Below are positions 49,338-57,892 of a DNA stretch of 64,000 bases, piece after piece. The notes beneath the pieces were generated by a model, which saw only the letters and a list, made by a program, of their open reading frames with translations, searched no databases and was not told the DNA's origin. Position numbers and translations under genes: made by a program. Each line of letters starts with the position of its first letter. Position 1 is the first letter of the stretch. The DNA is taken from the NCBI RefSeq assembly GCF_000025265.1, contig NC_013739.1:4326001-4390000 (forward strand), read 5' to 3'. This DNA comes from Conexibacter woesei DSM 14684. Its GTDB lineage: Bacteria > Actinomycetota > Thermoleophilia > Solirubrobacterales > Solirubrobacteraceae.

Positions 49338-50451
49338 CGGTCGCCCCGATCTCGCTGTGCTCGAAGTCGTAGCCGAACGCGCCCGGACCGGCGACGGCGA
49401 GCCCTTCGGGCGTCCGCCAGATCGGGTCGACCGGGAACGCGATCACGCTCACGCGCTGGCCGTAGCGCAGCCGCTCGGTCACGAGCACGCCGCCGCTGGC
49501 CGCGTCGAGCACGGTGATGATGTCCGGCACGCACGCGCGCACCTGCCCGTCCTCCAGCGCGGCGAGGTTCTCGTTCTGGATCTCCAGCCGCAGCAGCCGC
49601 GTCGCGTCGTGCTGGTCCTCGATCAGCACGGTCCCGCGCACGAAGCCGCCGGCCGTCGCGCGCTCGACCTCGACGACCTTGCCGCGCATCAGCTCCTGCG
49701 CTCTCAGCTCGGTCACGATCGCCTGGACCGGGTCGACGTCGCCGCGCATGATCACCGAGCCGATCTTCAGCGCCTTGGAGACGGAGCCGCGGACGGTCGC
49801 TCTGCGCGCGGTCTTGACGTCCATCAGGTAGAGCGCGGCGACGCCTGCGCCGCCGAACGCGGCGACGGTCGAGCGCAGCAGCCGCTCGGTCCACTGCACG
49901 CTGCCGGTGCGCAGCACGAGCGTGTTGAGCCGCTCGTCGGACAGCAGGCAGGGGCTCGAGGAGACGCCGGCGAGGTTCATCGTCATCTGCGGCATCAGCG
50001 GGAACGCGCGGCCCATGCCGTCGGCGTCGACGTACGGCAGTCCGAGCCGCGCCGCCCACGTCAGCGGGATCACGCCGTTGGAGCCGCCGATCTCGAACGG
50101 CATGATCGCGGCGACCGGCCGGCCGAGCAGCGTCTGGACCTCCTCGGCGAGGCGGACGCCCTCCTCCCCGCTCTCCAGCTTCTCGATCGCGACCGTCGGC
50201 GCGCCGACGAGGCCGCACGGCATCACGAGGTCGTCGTCGGGCAGGTCGTCGAGGTCGACGAGCGGGACCGGTCCGTGGCGCAGTATCGCCTCGCGCGCCA
50301 TCAGCACGCCGATCAGCGAGTCGCCGCCGCCGCCCGCGCCCATCACCGCGCAGCCGCGGGCGAGCACCGGCAGGTGGTCGACGTCGATCACCCGCGCCGA
50401 GCGCGAGTCGAGCGAGCCAGAGTCCGTGACGATCCGAGAAGCGTTCCGCAT
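49324..50451 (-). CDS. DUF917 family protein, copy 2
   Basis: A 375-aa DUF917 protein, first gene of the eleven-gene operon. The M-G-A-G-G-G-G-D-S motif, F-E-I-G-G-S-N-G and D-A-D-G-M-G-R-A-F-P match copy 1, so the family core is intact. The start is uncertain: the ATG at 50451 has no clear ribosome site, and an ATG at 50550 would add 33 residues. The 109-bp gap to the divergent pucR-type gene must hold this operon's promoter. Function as for copy 1. Confidence 0.88.
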   Translation of the reverse strand: MRNASRIVTDSGSLDSRSARVIDVDHLPVLARGCAVMGAGGGGDSLIGVLMAREAILRHGPVPLVDLDDLPDDDLVMPCGLVGAPTVAIEKLESGEEGVRLAEEVQTLLGRPVAAIMPFEIGGSNGVIPLTWAARLGLPYVDADGMGRAFPLMPQMTMNLAGVSSSPCLLSDERLNTLVLRTGSVQWTERLLRSTVAAFGGAGVAALYLMDVKTARRATVRGSVSKALKIGSVIMRGDVDPVQAIVTELRAQELMRGKVVEVERATAGGFVRGTVLIEDQHDATRLLRLEIQNENLAALEDGQVRACVPDIITVLDAASGGVLVTERLRYGQRVSVIAFPVDPIWRTPEGLAVAGPGAFGYDFEHSEIGATDAGD

Positions 50452-50524
50452 GAGGTCGATGAGTGCATCTTCGGGATCGCGTGCGGGCGCGTCTTCGGCG
50501 TTCTGCACCAAGAGAACGGCTTCC

Positions 50525-50553
50525 TTGTGCCCAGCAGCCAATCCGCGCATACT
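50525..50553 (+). promoter_or_regulatory. Promoter of the PucR-family gene, probably leaderless
   Basis: TTGTGC (50525-50530), 17-bp spacer, CATACT (50548-50553). The ATG at 50561 lies 7 bp after the -10 element, about where transcription should begin, and no ribosome site precedes it. Leaderless mRNAs are common in actinobacteria. Confidence 0.55.
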
Positions 50554-50560
50554 GCGCCGC

Positions 50561-52057
50561 ATGCGCACACTCGACGCGTTCCTGGAGGCGCCGGCGGTCC
50601 GCGGACTGTTCAACCGGCTGGCCGGCCCAGCGACACCCGCCGAGGTCCGATCGGTCGCCCTCGCGGAAGACGTCGGCACCCTCGAACAGGCGCCCCGCGG
50701 GGCGCTCGTGATCCTCTCCCACGTCGCCTCCGCCGAGGCGGTCGGCTACCGGCTCGACGTCGCCGTGCGGTCCGCCGGCGCCCACCACGCCGCCGCGGTC
50801 GTGCTGACCGACGGCCGCGAGGAGCTGCCGGCGACGGCCGTCAACATCGCCGAGCGGACGGGCGTCACGATCCTCAGCGCGGCGCCCGACGCCGACATCG
50901 CGCGGCTGCTGATCGCGGCCGAGCGCGAGCTGGGCGGCGGACCGGAGGCGGCGATCGCGACGATCGAGCGGACGATCGCGGCGCTGGAGCACGGCGAGGC
51001 GACCGACTGCACGCCCGAGGAGCTGCTCGCGGCCGCGAGCGAGGCGAGCGGCGTGCCGCTGGAGCTGCGACCGCCGGAGGAGGGCGACGTCGAAGCGGCG
51101 CTGCGGGTCGACAACGAGCCCGACGGCTCGGTCTGCGCGCCAGCCGGAGCCGGCCAGGACGCGGTCGCGCGGCGCGCCGTCGCCCACCTCGCAGCCTCCG
51201 CGATCGGGCGCGCGCGCAACGCCCAGCGACAGGCCGACGACGCGCCGATCCGCTCGCGCGGCGAGCTGCTGGCGGAGTTCCTGCTCGCGCCCAGCGGCGC
51301 GGGCGACCGCCTGCTGACGCGGATGCGCGCGGCCGACCTCGCGATCGACGGCTGGCACGCCGCCGTCCAGGTCGAGGTCGACAACCTCGCCGAGCTGACC
51401 GACGGCGACGAGCTGCGCTCCTCGCGGCTGTCCGAGCGCGTCGGCCGGCTCGGGCTCGACGCCGCGCACACCGCGGGCGGCGTCTGGCACCGCGCGCAGC
51501 TGGCCTCGTCGCTGCTGCTGGTGCGGATGAGCCGCAGCGACCCGGGCGGGCGCGGCGGCCGCGACATGGCGGTCGCCTCGCAGCAGATCGTCCAGCGGAT
51601 CACGAGCCGGATGCCCGAGGTGCGCGTCTTCTGCGGCGTCGGGACGGTCCACATCGGCCACACCGGCCTGCGCACGACGACGGCCGAGGCGCGCGCCGCC
51701 GTCGCGGCCGGGCGCGCCGCCGATCGCGTCAACGTCGCGACCAGCTTCGACGAGGTCGGGATCCAGCGGACGCTGCTGGAGTGGTACGCGTCGGACTCCG
51801 CGCGCGAGGCGGTCGACGCGCTGCTGAAGCCGCTCGACCGGCTCGGCGAGCGCAAGCGCGACGCGGCGATAGAGACGCTGCGGATCTACCTCGACAACCA
51901 GGGCTCGCTGATCCGCACCGCCGAGGCGATGCACCTGCACCGCAACGCCGTCGCGTACCGCATCAAGCGCATATTCGACGAGCTCGACGTCGACGCCGGC
52001 GACCCCGACACGCGGCTGATGCTCCAGCTCGCGTGCCGTTCGCGGTCGCTGGGCTGA
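50561..52057 (+). CDS. PucR/CdaR-family transcriptional regulator
   Basis: A 498-aa regulator. The N-terminal PucR-like domain covers about residues 15-140 and the C-terminal HTH_30 domain is at about 425-490 (D-N-Q-G-S-L-I-R-T-A-E-A-M-H-L-H-R-N-A-V). PucR-type proteins control purine, ureide and related catabolic genes, usually as activators responding to a pathway intermediate. Divergence from the eleven-gene operon makes it the likely local regulator, distinct from the GntR pair controlling 0-32 kb. The middle region is probably a GGDEF-like or GAF-like scaffold and is not well recognised. Confidence 0.92.
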   Translation: MRTLDAFLEAPAVRGLFNRLAGPATPAEVRSVALAEDVGTLEQAPRGALVILSHVASAEAVGYRLDVAVRSAGAHHAAAVVLTDGREELPATAVNIAERTGVTILSAAPDADIARLLIAAERELGGGPEAAIATIERTIAALEHGEATDCTPEELLAAASEASGVPLELRPPEEGDVEAALRVDNEPDGSVCAPAGAGQDAVARRAVAHLAASAIGRARNAQRQADDAPIRSRGELLAEFLLAPSGAGDRLLTRMRAADLAIDGWHAAVQVEVDNLAELTDGDELRSSRLSERVGRLGLDAAHTAGGVWHRAQLASSLLLVRMSRSDPGGRGGRDMAVASQQIVQRITSRMPEVRVFCGVGTVHIGHTGLRTTTAEARAAVAAGRAADRVNVATSFDEVGIQRTLLEWYASDSAREAVDALLKPLDRLGERKRDAAIETLRIYLDNQGSLIRTAEAMHLHRNAVAYRIKRIFDELDVDAGDPDTRLMLQLACRSRSLG

Positions 52058-52090
52058 GCGGAGCAGTCTCGCGTGTGACGCCGGCTTCGC

Positions 52091-52137
52091 TTGTCTTACC
52101 TATCGAGATTCGATAGATTACCATCGTGACTCGATAG
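52091..52137 (+). promoter_or_regulatory. Promoter and operator of the DUF2975/XRE module
   Basis: TTGTCT (-35, 52091-52096), 17-bp spacer, TAGATT (-10, 52114-52119). The palindrome CTATCGA-GAT-TCGATAG (52100-52116) sits in the spacer, and a further TCGATAG half-site (52131-52137) runs into the AGGAGG ribosome site. Such placement suits autorepression by the XRE protein encoded second. Confidence 0.62.
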
Positions 52138-52145
52138 GAGGGACG

Positions 52146-52637
52146 ATGGGAAGACTGACCGTGCAGGCCCTGCGCACCGTGCTTGCGGTGGTGCTCACCG
52201 GAACTGTGCTCATCCAGGTGCTGATGGTGTGGGCGTTGATCAGCGGGAACGACCCGGAGGACGGCTCGCTCCCGCTGACGTCGCTGCGACTCATCACGAT
52301 CGTGGGCATGGTGACGGTCCAGGTCGCCCTCGTCTGCGTGTGGCGGCTGGTGACGATGGTGCGCCGCGGAACCGTGTTCTCCGACGCCGCCTTCCGCTAC
52401 GTGGACATCGTGATCGGCGCGATCGTGGCGGCCGCCCTCGTGTGGTTCACCGTCACCGCCATCAACGCGCCCGACCAGGGCGACGACCCCGGCGTCACCC
52501 TCATCATGGGCGGCATCGGCGTCGCCGTCCTCGGCGTCGCACTCATCGTGCTCGTGCTGCGAATGCTGCTCGCCCAGGCCGTCGCCCGCGACGCCGAAGC
52601 GACGCAGCTGAAGGCTGAGCTGAACGAGGTCATCTGA
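52146..52637 (+). CDS. DUF2975 membrane protein
   Basis: A 163-aa integral membrane protein with four hydrophobic helices at about residues 10-32, 47-67, 85-105 and 120-142; the family is usually paired with a YozG-like XRE regulator. The AGGAGG ribosome site lies 4 bp before the ATG. Its TGA overlaps the regulator's ATG by one base (TGATG). Function unknown; such pairs are thought to be small regulatory modules, possibly sensing membrane state. Confidence 0.9.
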   Translation: MGRLTVQALRTVLAVVLTGTVLIQVLMVWALISGNDPEDGSLPLTSLRLITIVGMVTVQVALVCVWRLVTMVRRGTVFSDAAFRYVDIVIGAIVAAALVWFTVTAINAPDQGDDPGVTLIMGGIGVAVLGVALIVLVLRMLLAQAVARDAEATQLKAELNEVI

Positions 52638-52879
52638 TGCCGATCGCCGTCGACATCGACGTGATGCTGGCCCGCCGCAAGATGTCCGTCGGCGAGCTTG
52701 CGGACCGCGTGGGGATAACGCCCGCGAACCTGGCGGTCCTCAAGAACGGCCGCGCCAAGGCGGTGCGCTTCGCAACCCTCGCCGCGCTCTGCGAGGCCCT
52801 CGAGTGCCAGCCGGGCGACCTGCTGCGCTGGGAAGCCGAGGATGCCGCGGACGAGATGCGTCTCACGGAGCAGGCGTGA
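52637..52879 (+). CDS. XRE-family helix-turn-helix regulator (YozG-like)
   Basis: An 80-aa single-domain DNA-binding protein: V-G-E-L-A-D-R-V-G-I-T-P-A-N-L form the helix-turn-helix, and C-Q-P-G-D-L-L the C-terminal turn typical of the YozG group. It is translationally coupled to the DUF2975 protein. It probably binds the TATCGA sites in its own promoter. Confidence 0.93.
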   Translation: MPIAVDIDVMLARRKMSVGELADRVGITPANLAVLKNGRAKAVRFATLAALCEALECQPGDLLRWEAEDAADEMRLTEQA

Positions 52880-52897
52880 CAACGCCCGCACACCCCT

Positions 52898-53884
52898 TCA
52901 AGCGCTCCGCTTGCGCGCCCATGCGTCGATCCCCACGGCGGCCATGATCAGCGCCCCGGTGAAGATGTCCTGGTACATCGAGTCGATGCTGAGCAGGTTG
53001 AAGCCGTTGCCGATCAGCGCCAGCAGCGTGACGCCCAGCAGCGTCCGCCACATCGCACCGGCGCCGCCGGCGATCGACGTCCCGCCGACGACGATCGCGG
53101 CGATCGCGGTCAGCTCCAGGCCGACGCCGACGTCGGCCTGCGCGGTGCCGACGCGCGAGGTCACGAGCACGCCCGCGATGCCGGCGCCGAGGCCCGAGAT
53201 CGCGAACGTCGCGGCGCGCACGGCGTTGACGCGGATGCCCGACAGCCGCGCCGCCTCGGCGTTGCCGCCGGCGGCGTAGACGTAGTGGCCGAAGGTCGTG
53301 CGCGCGAGCAGGAACCAGAGGATCCCGGCGAACGCGACGAGGATCCAGATCGACAGCCGCATCCCGAGCAGCTTGTCGTTGCCGAGGCCGCGGAAGCCAG
53401 GATCGGCGACCGCGATCGAGAAGCCGGCGGTGACGACGAGCGCGAGCCCGCGGATGATGATCGAGGAGGCGAGCGTCGCGATGAACGAGTTGATCCGGCC
53501 GATCGTCGAGACGCCGCCGTTGACCGCGCCGCACAGCAGGCCGGTCAGGATCCCGGCGACGAGCCCGAGCGTCGGGCTCGTCGTCGTCGCGACCTTCGCG
53601 GCGACGACGCTGCTGAGCGCGAAGACCGCGCCGATCGAGAGGTCGAAGCCGCCCGCGATGATCACGAGCGTCGCCGCGCACGCGACGATCCCGAGCGTCA
53701 CCTGCTGCTCGGCGAGGTTGAGCAGGTTCGTGCTGGTCAGGAACGCCGAGCTGGAGAACGACAGCACGACGAACAGCGCGATCGTGCTGATGACGACGCC
53801 GTAGTCGCGCACGGCCCCCAGCCGCAGCCGTCTCCAGCCGACCCCGGCCGGCGCTTCGATCGCGGTCGCGTCCTTCGTGCTCAT
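52898..53884 (-). CDS. Ribose-type ABC transporter permease (RbsC family)
   Basis: A 328-aa polytopic permease with about eight to ten hydrophobic helices. The family motif G-G-F-D-L-S-I-G-A near residue 78 and the cytoplasmic A-A-G-G-N-A-E-A-A-R-L-S-G-I segment near 205 are present. The ATG overlaps the ATPase stop by 4 bp. Members import pentoses, autoinducer-2 or other small polar compounds; the ligand here is unknown. Confidence 0.94.
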   Translation of the reverse strand: MSTKDATAIEAPAGVGWRRLRLGAVRDYGVVISTIALFVVLSFSSSAFLTSTNLLNLAEQQVTLGIVACAATLVIIAGGFDLSIGAVFALSSVVAAKVATTTSPTLGLVAGILTGLLCGAVNGGVSTIGRINSFIATLASSIIIRGLALVVTAGFSIAVADPGFRGLGNDKLLGMRLSIWILVAFAGILWFLLARTTFGHYVYAAGGNAEAARLSGIRVNAVRAATFAISGLGAGIAGVLVTSRVGTAQADVGVGLELTAIAAIVVGGTSIAGGAGAMWRTLLGVTLLALIGNGFNLLSIDSMYQDIFTGALIMAAVGIDAWARKRSA

Positions 53885-55413
53885 GCTGCCTCGCTCTCAG
53901 TCTCGAGCGCGCCGAACGCCGCGCCCATCACGTTCTGCTCGGTCGCCGCGGCGCCGGTCAGCTCGGCCACCAGCCGCCCGCCGCGCATCACCAGCACGCG
54001 GTGCGAGAGACCGAGCACCTCCTCCAGCTCGGAGGAGATCACCAGCACGCCGATCCCCTGCTCCGCCAGCCCGCAGATCAGCTCGTAGATCGCCCGCTTG
54101 GTGCCGACGTCGACGCCGCGCGTCGGCTCGTCGACGATCAGCAGCCGCGGCGTGCGGTAGAGCCACTTCGCGAACAGCACCTTCTGCTGGTTGCCGCCGG
54201 AGAGGTCGGACACCGGCGCGCGCTCGCGCGTCGCAGCCAGCTCGACGACGCCGCCGAGGTCGGCCGCGACGGCGCGCTGGCGGCCGCCGGAGACGACCAG
54301 GCCGCTGACCTCCCGCAGGTGCGGCAGCGTCATGTTCTCGACGCCCGAGCGACCCATCAGCAGGCCCTGCTCCTTGCGGCTCTCGGGCAGCATCGCGATC
54401 CCCGCTCTGATCGCCGCGCGCGGCGTGCGGGGGCTGACGTCGACGCCGTCGATCAGCACGCGGCCGCCGTCGCGGCGGTCGGCGCCGAAGATCGCGCGCG
54501 CCAGCTCCGAGCGGCCGGCGCCGATCAGCCCCGCGAGGCCCACGATCTCGCCGGCGCGGACGTGCAGCGTGACGTCGCGCACGGCCGCGCCGCGGCTGAT
54601 CGACTCGGCGCTGCAGACGATCGGCGCGTCGGCCGCGGGCGGCCGCTTCGGCGGGTGGATCACGTCGAGCGAGCGCCCGAGCATCCCACTGATCAGCGTC
54701 TGCGAGGTCTCGGCGGACGCCGCCGCGGAGCGCACGACGCGGCCGTCGCGCATGATCGTGACGACGTCGGCGAGCGCCAGCACCTCGTCGAGGAAGTGCG
54801 AGACGTAGACGACCGTCGTGCCGCGCTCGCGCAGCGCGCGGATGTCGGAGAACAGCCGCGCCGACTCGTCCGCCGTCAGCGTCGCGGTCGGCTCGTCCAT
54901 CACGATCAGCTCGGCGTTGCGTGCCAGTGCGCGCAGGATCTCGACCTTCTGCTGGTCGGCCGTGCGCAGCGAGCCGACGAGCGCGCGCGGGTCGAGCGCG
55001 AAGCCGGCGTGCGCGCACAGCTCGTCGTAGCGGCGCCGCAGCCGCCGCCGGTCGACGACGCTCGCGCGGCGCGGCTCGATCCCGAGGAAGACGTTGTCGA
55101 TCACCGTCCGCGCCGGCAGCAGCGCCAGCTCCTGCGCGATGATCGTCATGCCGCGGGCGAGCGCGTCGCGAGGCGAGCGGTACGCGACCGCTCGCCCCTC
55201 GACCTCGATCGTGCCCGCGTCGGCCGCGACGACCCCGGTGATCGACTTGCCGAGCGTCGACTTGCCGGCGCCGTTCTCGCCCACGAGGCCGTGGATCGTG
55301 CCCCGCGCGATCGCGAGGTCGACGCCGGCGAGCGCGTGCACGCCGCCGTAGCGCTTCTCCAGCCCGCGCACCTCGACGTGCGGCGGCTGCACGCGTGAGG
55401 GCTGCGCTACCAC
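53881..55413 (-). CDS. Ribose-type ABC transporter ATPase (RbsA family, two nucleotide-binding domains)
   Basis: A 510-aa tandem ATPase. The first half has Walker A G-E-N-G-A-G-K-S-T (residues 45-53); its signature is degenerate. The second half has the usual degenerate Walker A (G-L-I-G-A-G-R-S-E-L) and a good L-S-G-G-N-Q-Q-K-V. This asymmetry is normal for RbsA. The GTG at 55413 overlaps the binding-protein stop by 7 bp. It works with the permease and receptor around it. Confidence 0.94.
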   Translation of the reverse strand: MVAQPSRVQPPHVEVRGLEKRYGGVHALAGVDLAIARGTIHGLVGENGAGKSTLGKSITGVVAADAGTIEVEGRAVAYRSPRDALARGMTIIAQELALLPARTVIDNVFLGIEPRRASVVDRRRLRRRYDELCAHAGFALDPRALVGSLRTADQQKVEILRALARNAELIVMDEPTATLTADESARLFSDIRALRERGTTVVYVSHFLDEVLALADVVTIMRDGRVVRSAAASAETSQTLISGMLGRSLDVIHPPKRPPAADAPIVCSAESISRGAAVRDVTLHVRAGEIVGLAGLIGAGRSELARAIFGADRRDGGRVLIDGVDVSPRTPRAAIRAGIAMLPESRKEQGLLMGRSGVENMTLPHLREVSGLVVSGGRQRAVAADLGGVVELAATRERAPVSDLSGGNQQKVLFAKWLYRTPRLLIVDEPTRGVDVGTKRAIYELICGLAEQGIGVLVISSELEEVLGLSHRVLVMRGGRLVAELTGAAATEQNVMGAAFGALETESEAA

Positions 55414-56492
55414 TGCGCCGCCGGCAGCTGTCTCTGCAGCTCGGCGAAGTTGTCCTTCGTCACGACCGGCGGCAGCCCGCTCTTCTCGACGGCGCTGATG
55501 CCCTCGCTGATCTCCTCGCCGCGGACGGCGCGGATCAGCAGGTCGGTCGCGATCGCGCCCTCGTCCTCGGGCAGCGACAGGAACGTCCCGACCCAGCGCC
55601 CGTCGGGGATCGCGGTGTAGGAGGCCGCCGCGGCGCCGCCGCCGATCAGTCTGACCTGGTCGGTCTTGCCGGCCGCCTCGACGGCCTGCTCGGCGCCCTC
55701 GGTCATCGGGTCCGACGTCGTCGCGATCACGTTCAGGTCAGGCGTGCCCTGGAGGATGTCCTGCGTCGCCTTCAGCGACGGGTCGGGCAGGTAGCCGCCC
55801 TCCTTGACCGCGACCAGCTCGAAGCCGGGCGTCTCCTTGACCTTGCGTCTGACGACGTCGATGACCGCCTGGCTGTAGGGGTCGGCGAAGGCGCCGGTCA
55901 GCAGCGCGAACTTGCACGGGTCGGCGCCCTCGCAGCCCTTCTGCACCAGCTCGAAGATCCACTGGCCGCGCAGGTCGGGCGGGTCGAGCACCGTCGCCGT
56001 CTGGCCCTCGAGCTGCGGCTCGGACGAGGTCGGGTCGGGGCCGACGGGGAAGTCGGTGTTGGCGACCTTGATTCCCTTCGCGATCGCGTCCTCCATGCAG
56101 GCGGCGATGCTCGAGTCGACCGGGACGACGATCAGCGCGTCGAACTTGCCCGACGCGATCGCGTCCTGGCACTGCGAGAACTGCTTGGCGGCGTCGAACC
56201 CGCCGTCGAAGACCTGCTGCACGGTGCCACCGTTCTCGGCGGCGGACTTCTCGATCCCTCTGAGGGTCGCCTGGATGTACGGATTCGCCTGCGTCAGCGG
56301 CAGGAAGCCGATCCGCACCTCCTTGTCGCTCCCGCCCCCTGTCGTCGCTCCGCTCGTCGTCCCGGACGCGGACGCCGCGGTCGAGGACGAGGACGACGAG
56401 TCGCTGCTGCCGCACGCGGCGAGCGCGCCTCCGGCGGCGATGACGAGACCTGCTGCGACGACGGCCCGGCGGACCTCTCGCGTCAGTTGCAT
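55407..56492 (-). CDS. Ribose-type periplasmic-binding lipoprotein
   Basis: A 361-aa receptor. The signal peptide has a lipobox (L-A-A-C, Cys27) and a long Ser/Thr/Gly tether to about residue 55. The mature part has the Peripla_BP_4 pattern V-R-I-G-F-L-P-L-T-Q-A-N-P-Y. The ATG at 56492 has GGGAG about 7 bp upstream; an ATG at 56543 is a less good alternative. The mature domain has extra cysteine pairs (G-C-E-G-A-D-P-C-K) that may form a disulfide. First gene of the importer operon. Confidence 0.92.
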   Translation of the reverse strand: MQLTREVRRAVVAAGLVIAAGGALAACGSSDSSSSSSTAASASGTTSGATTGGGSDKEVRIGFLPLTQANPYIQATLRGIEKSAAENGGTVQQVFDGGFDAAKQFSQCQDAIASGKFDALIVVPVDSSIAACMEDAIAKGIKVANTDFPVGPDPTSSEPQLEGQTATVLDPPDLRGQWIFELVQKGCEGADPCKFALLTGAFADPYSQAVIDVVRRKVKETPGFELVAVKEGGYLPDPSLKATQDILQGTPDLNVIATTSDPMTEGAEQAVEAAGKTDQVRLIGGGAAAASYTAIPDGRWVGTFLSLPEDEGAIATDLLIRAVRGEEISEGISAVEKSGLPPVVTKDNFAELQRQLPAAQW

Positions 56493-56656
56493 GCCTGCAC
56501 TCCCAGCTCGTGAGAACCCGATCGATGCGGCCTGCTCCTCCACAGACTGCGGCCCAATGATCCGACCGCCGCGGGACCGCGGTCTTCAGTCACTCAGCAC
56601 AGAGAACGTGAAAATCCTGTGCTGCACGCCCAGGTTCTGGACGTGCGGAAGGGCGC

Positions 56657-57784
56657 TCAGCGCGCGGTTGCGACAGCTCGGCGGGGGCGGATCTCGCCCT
56701 CGCCGGCACGCAGCGAACGGCCCTCGCGGCCGGTCCGCGCGGCGACGATCTCGGCCAGGATCGCGACGGCCGCCTCAGCCGCCGAGGCGGCGCCGATGTC
56801 GAGCCCGCAGGGGGCGAAGATCCGCTCGATCGCGACCTCGGCGACGCCGGCCTCGCGCAGCCGCCGGTTGCGGTCCGCGGTCGTGCGGCGGCTGCCGAGC
56901 GCGCCGACGTAGCCGGCCCCGCTGTCGAGCGCCGCCAGCAGCGCCGGCTCGTCGAACTTCGGGTCGTGCGTGAAGACGAGCACCGCGTCGCGCGCGCTCA
57001 GCCGCAGCCCCGCGAGCACGTCCTGCGGCCAGCCGACGACGGTCGTCGCGGCGCGCGCGTAGCGCGACGAGCGCAGGAACGGCTCGCGCGCGTCGCAGAT
57101 CGTGACGTCATAGCCGAGCCCGTGCGCGGCCGGCGCGAGCGCGGCCGAGTAGTCGTTGGCACCAAAGACGATCATCCGCGGCGCGACGGCGTGCGGCTGC
57201 AGGTGGACGCGCAGCCCCTCCGCCGCCTTCGCGCCGTCCTCGCCGTAGCGGGCGGTGCGCGCGGCGCCGGTGCCGAGCGTCGCGCGCAGGTCGGCGGCGA
57301 CGTTGCGCTCCAGCAGCGGCGAGCCGAGCCGCCCGTGGACCTCGTCGTCGCCGACGAGCGCGAGCGTGCTTCCGGCGCCGGGGCCGTCGATCAGCGACGC
57401 GAGCGCGGCCGGCTCGCCGCGCTCGATCGCGTCGGCGACCGCGCGCAGCGGCTCCAGCTGCTCCGCGCCCAGCTCGCGGACGAAGATCTGCACGATGCCG
57501 CCGCAGGTCAGCCCGACCGAGCCGGCGAGCGCGTCGGAGATCCCGTAGCGCCGCACGACCGGCGGCCCGCCGGCGAGGATCCGCCCGGCCTCCTCGACGA
57601 CCGCGCCCTCGACGCAGCCGCCGGTGACCGACCCCTCGACGTCGCCGCCGTCGCCGATCAGCATCGTCGCGCCGGGGTCGATCGGCCCCGAGCCCTCCAG
57701 TTCGACCAACGTCGCCGCGACGACCCGGCGGCCGTCTTCGAGCCATCGCAGCGCGACGCCCAGGGACTCCGACAGGTCACTCAC
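56657..57784 (-). CDS. xdhC: XdhC-family Mo-cofactor maturation protein
   Basis: A 375-aa protein with an N-terminal XdhC/CoxI domain (G-S-V-T-G-G-C-V-E-G-A-V near residue 72) and a C-terminal Rossmann-like domain (V-G-A-L-G-S-R-R-T near 305). XdhC proteins bind and help sulfurate or insert the Mo-pterin cofactor into xanthine-dehydrogenase-type enzymes. The GTG start at 57784 is preceded by GAGGAG at 9 bp. It stands alone, 6-25 kb from the two Mo hydroxylase clusters, and likely serves both. Confidence 0.9.
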   Translation of the reverse strand: MSDLSESLGVALRWLEDGRRVVAATLVELEGSGPIDPGATMLIGDGGDVEGSVTGGCVEGAVVEEAGRILAGGPPVVRRYGISDALAGSVGLTCGGIVQIFVRELGAEQLEPLRAVADAIERGEPAALASLIDGPGAGSTLALVGDDEVHGRLGSPLLERNVAADLRATLGTGAARTARYGEDGAKAAEGLRVHLQPHAVAPRMIVFGANDYSAALAPAAHGLGYDVTICDAREPFLRSSRYARAATTVVGWPQDVLAGLRLSARDAVLVFTHDPKFDEPALLAALDSGAGYVGALGSRRTTADRNRRLREAGVAEVAIERIFAPCGLDIGAASAAEAAVAILAEIVAARTGREGRSLRAGEGEIRPRRAVATAR

Positions 57785-57892
57785 CGCGGCGAGCTCCTCG
57801 CTCGCTCGGCATCGTCGCCACGCTACCGCCGAGCGACCGCGCCGCGCCTGTGCCGCGCGCCCAACGTCACGTCCGGGACTGTGCATGACGCC

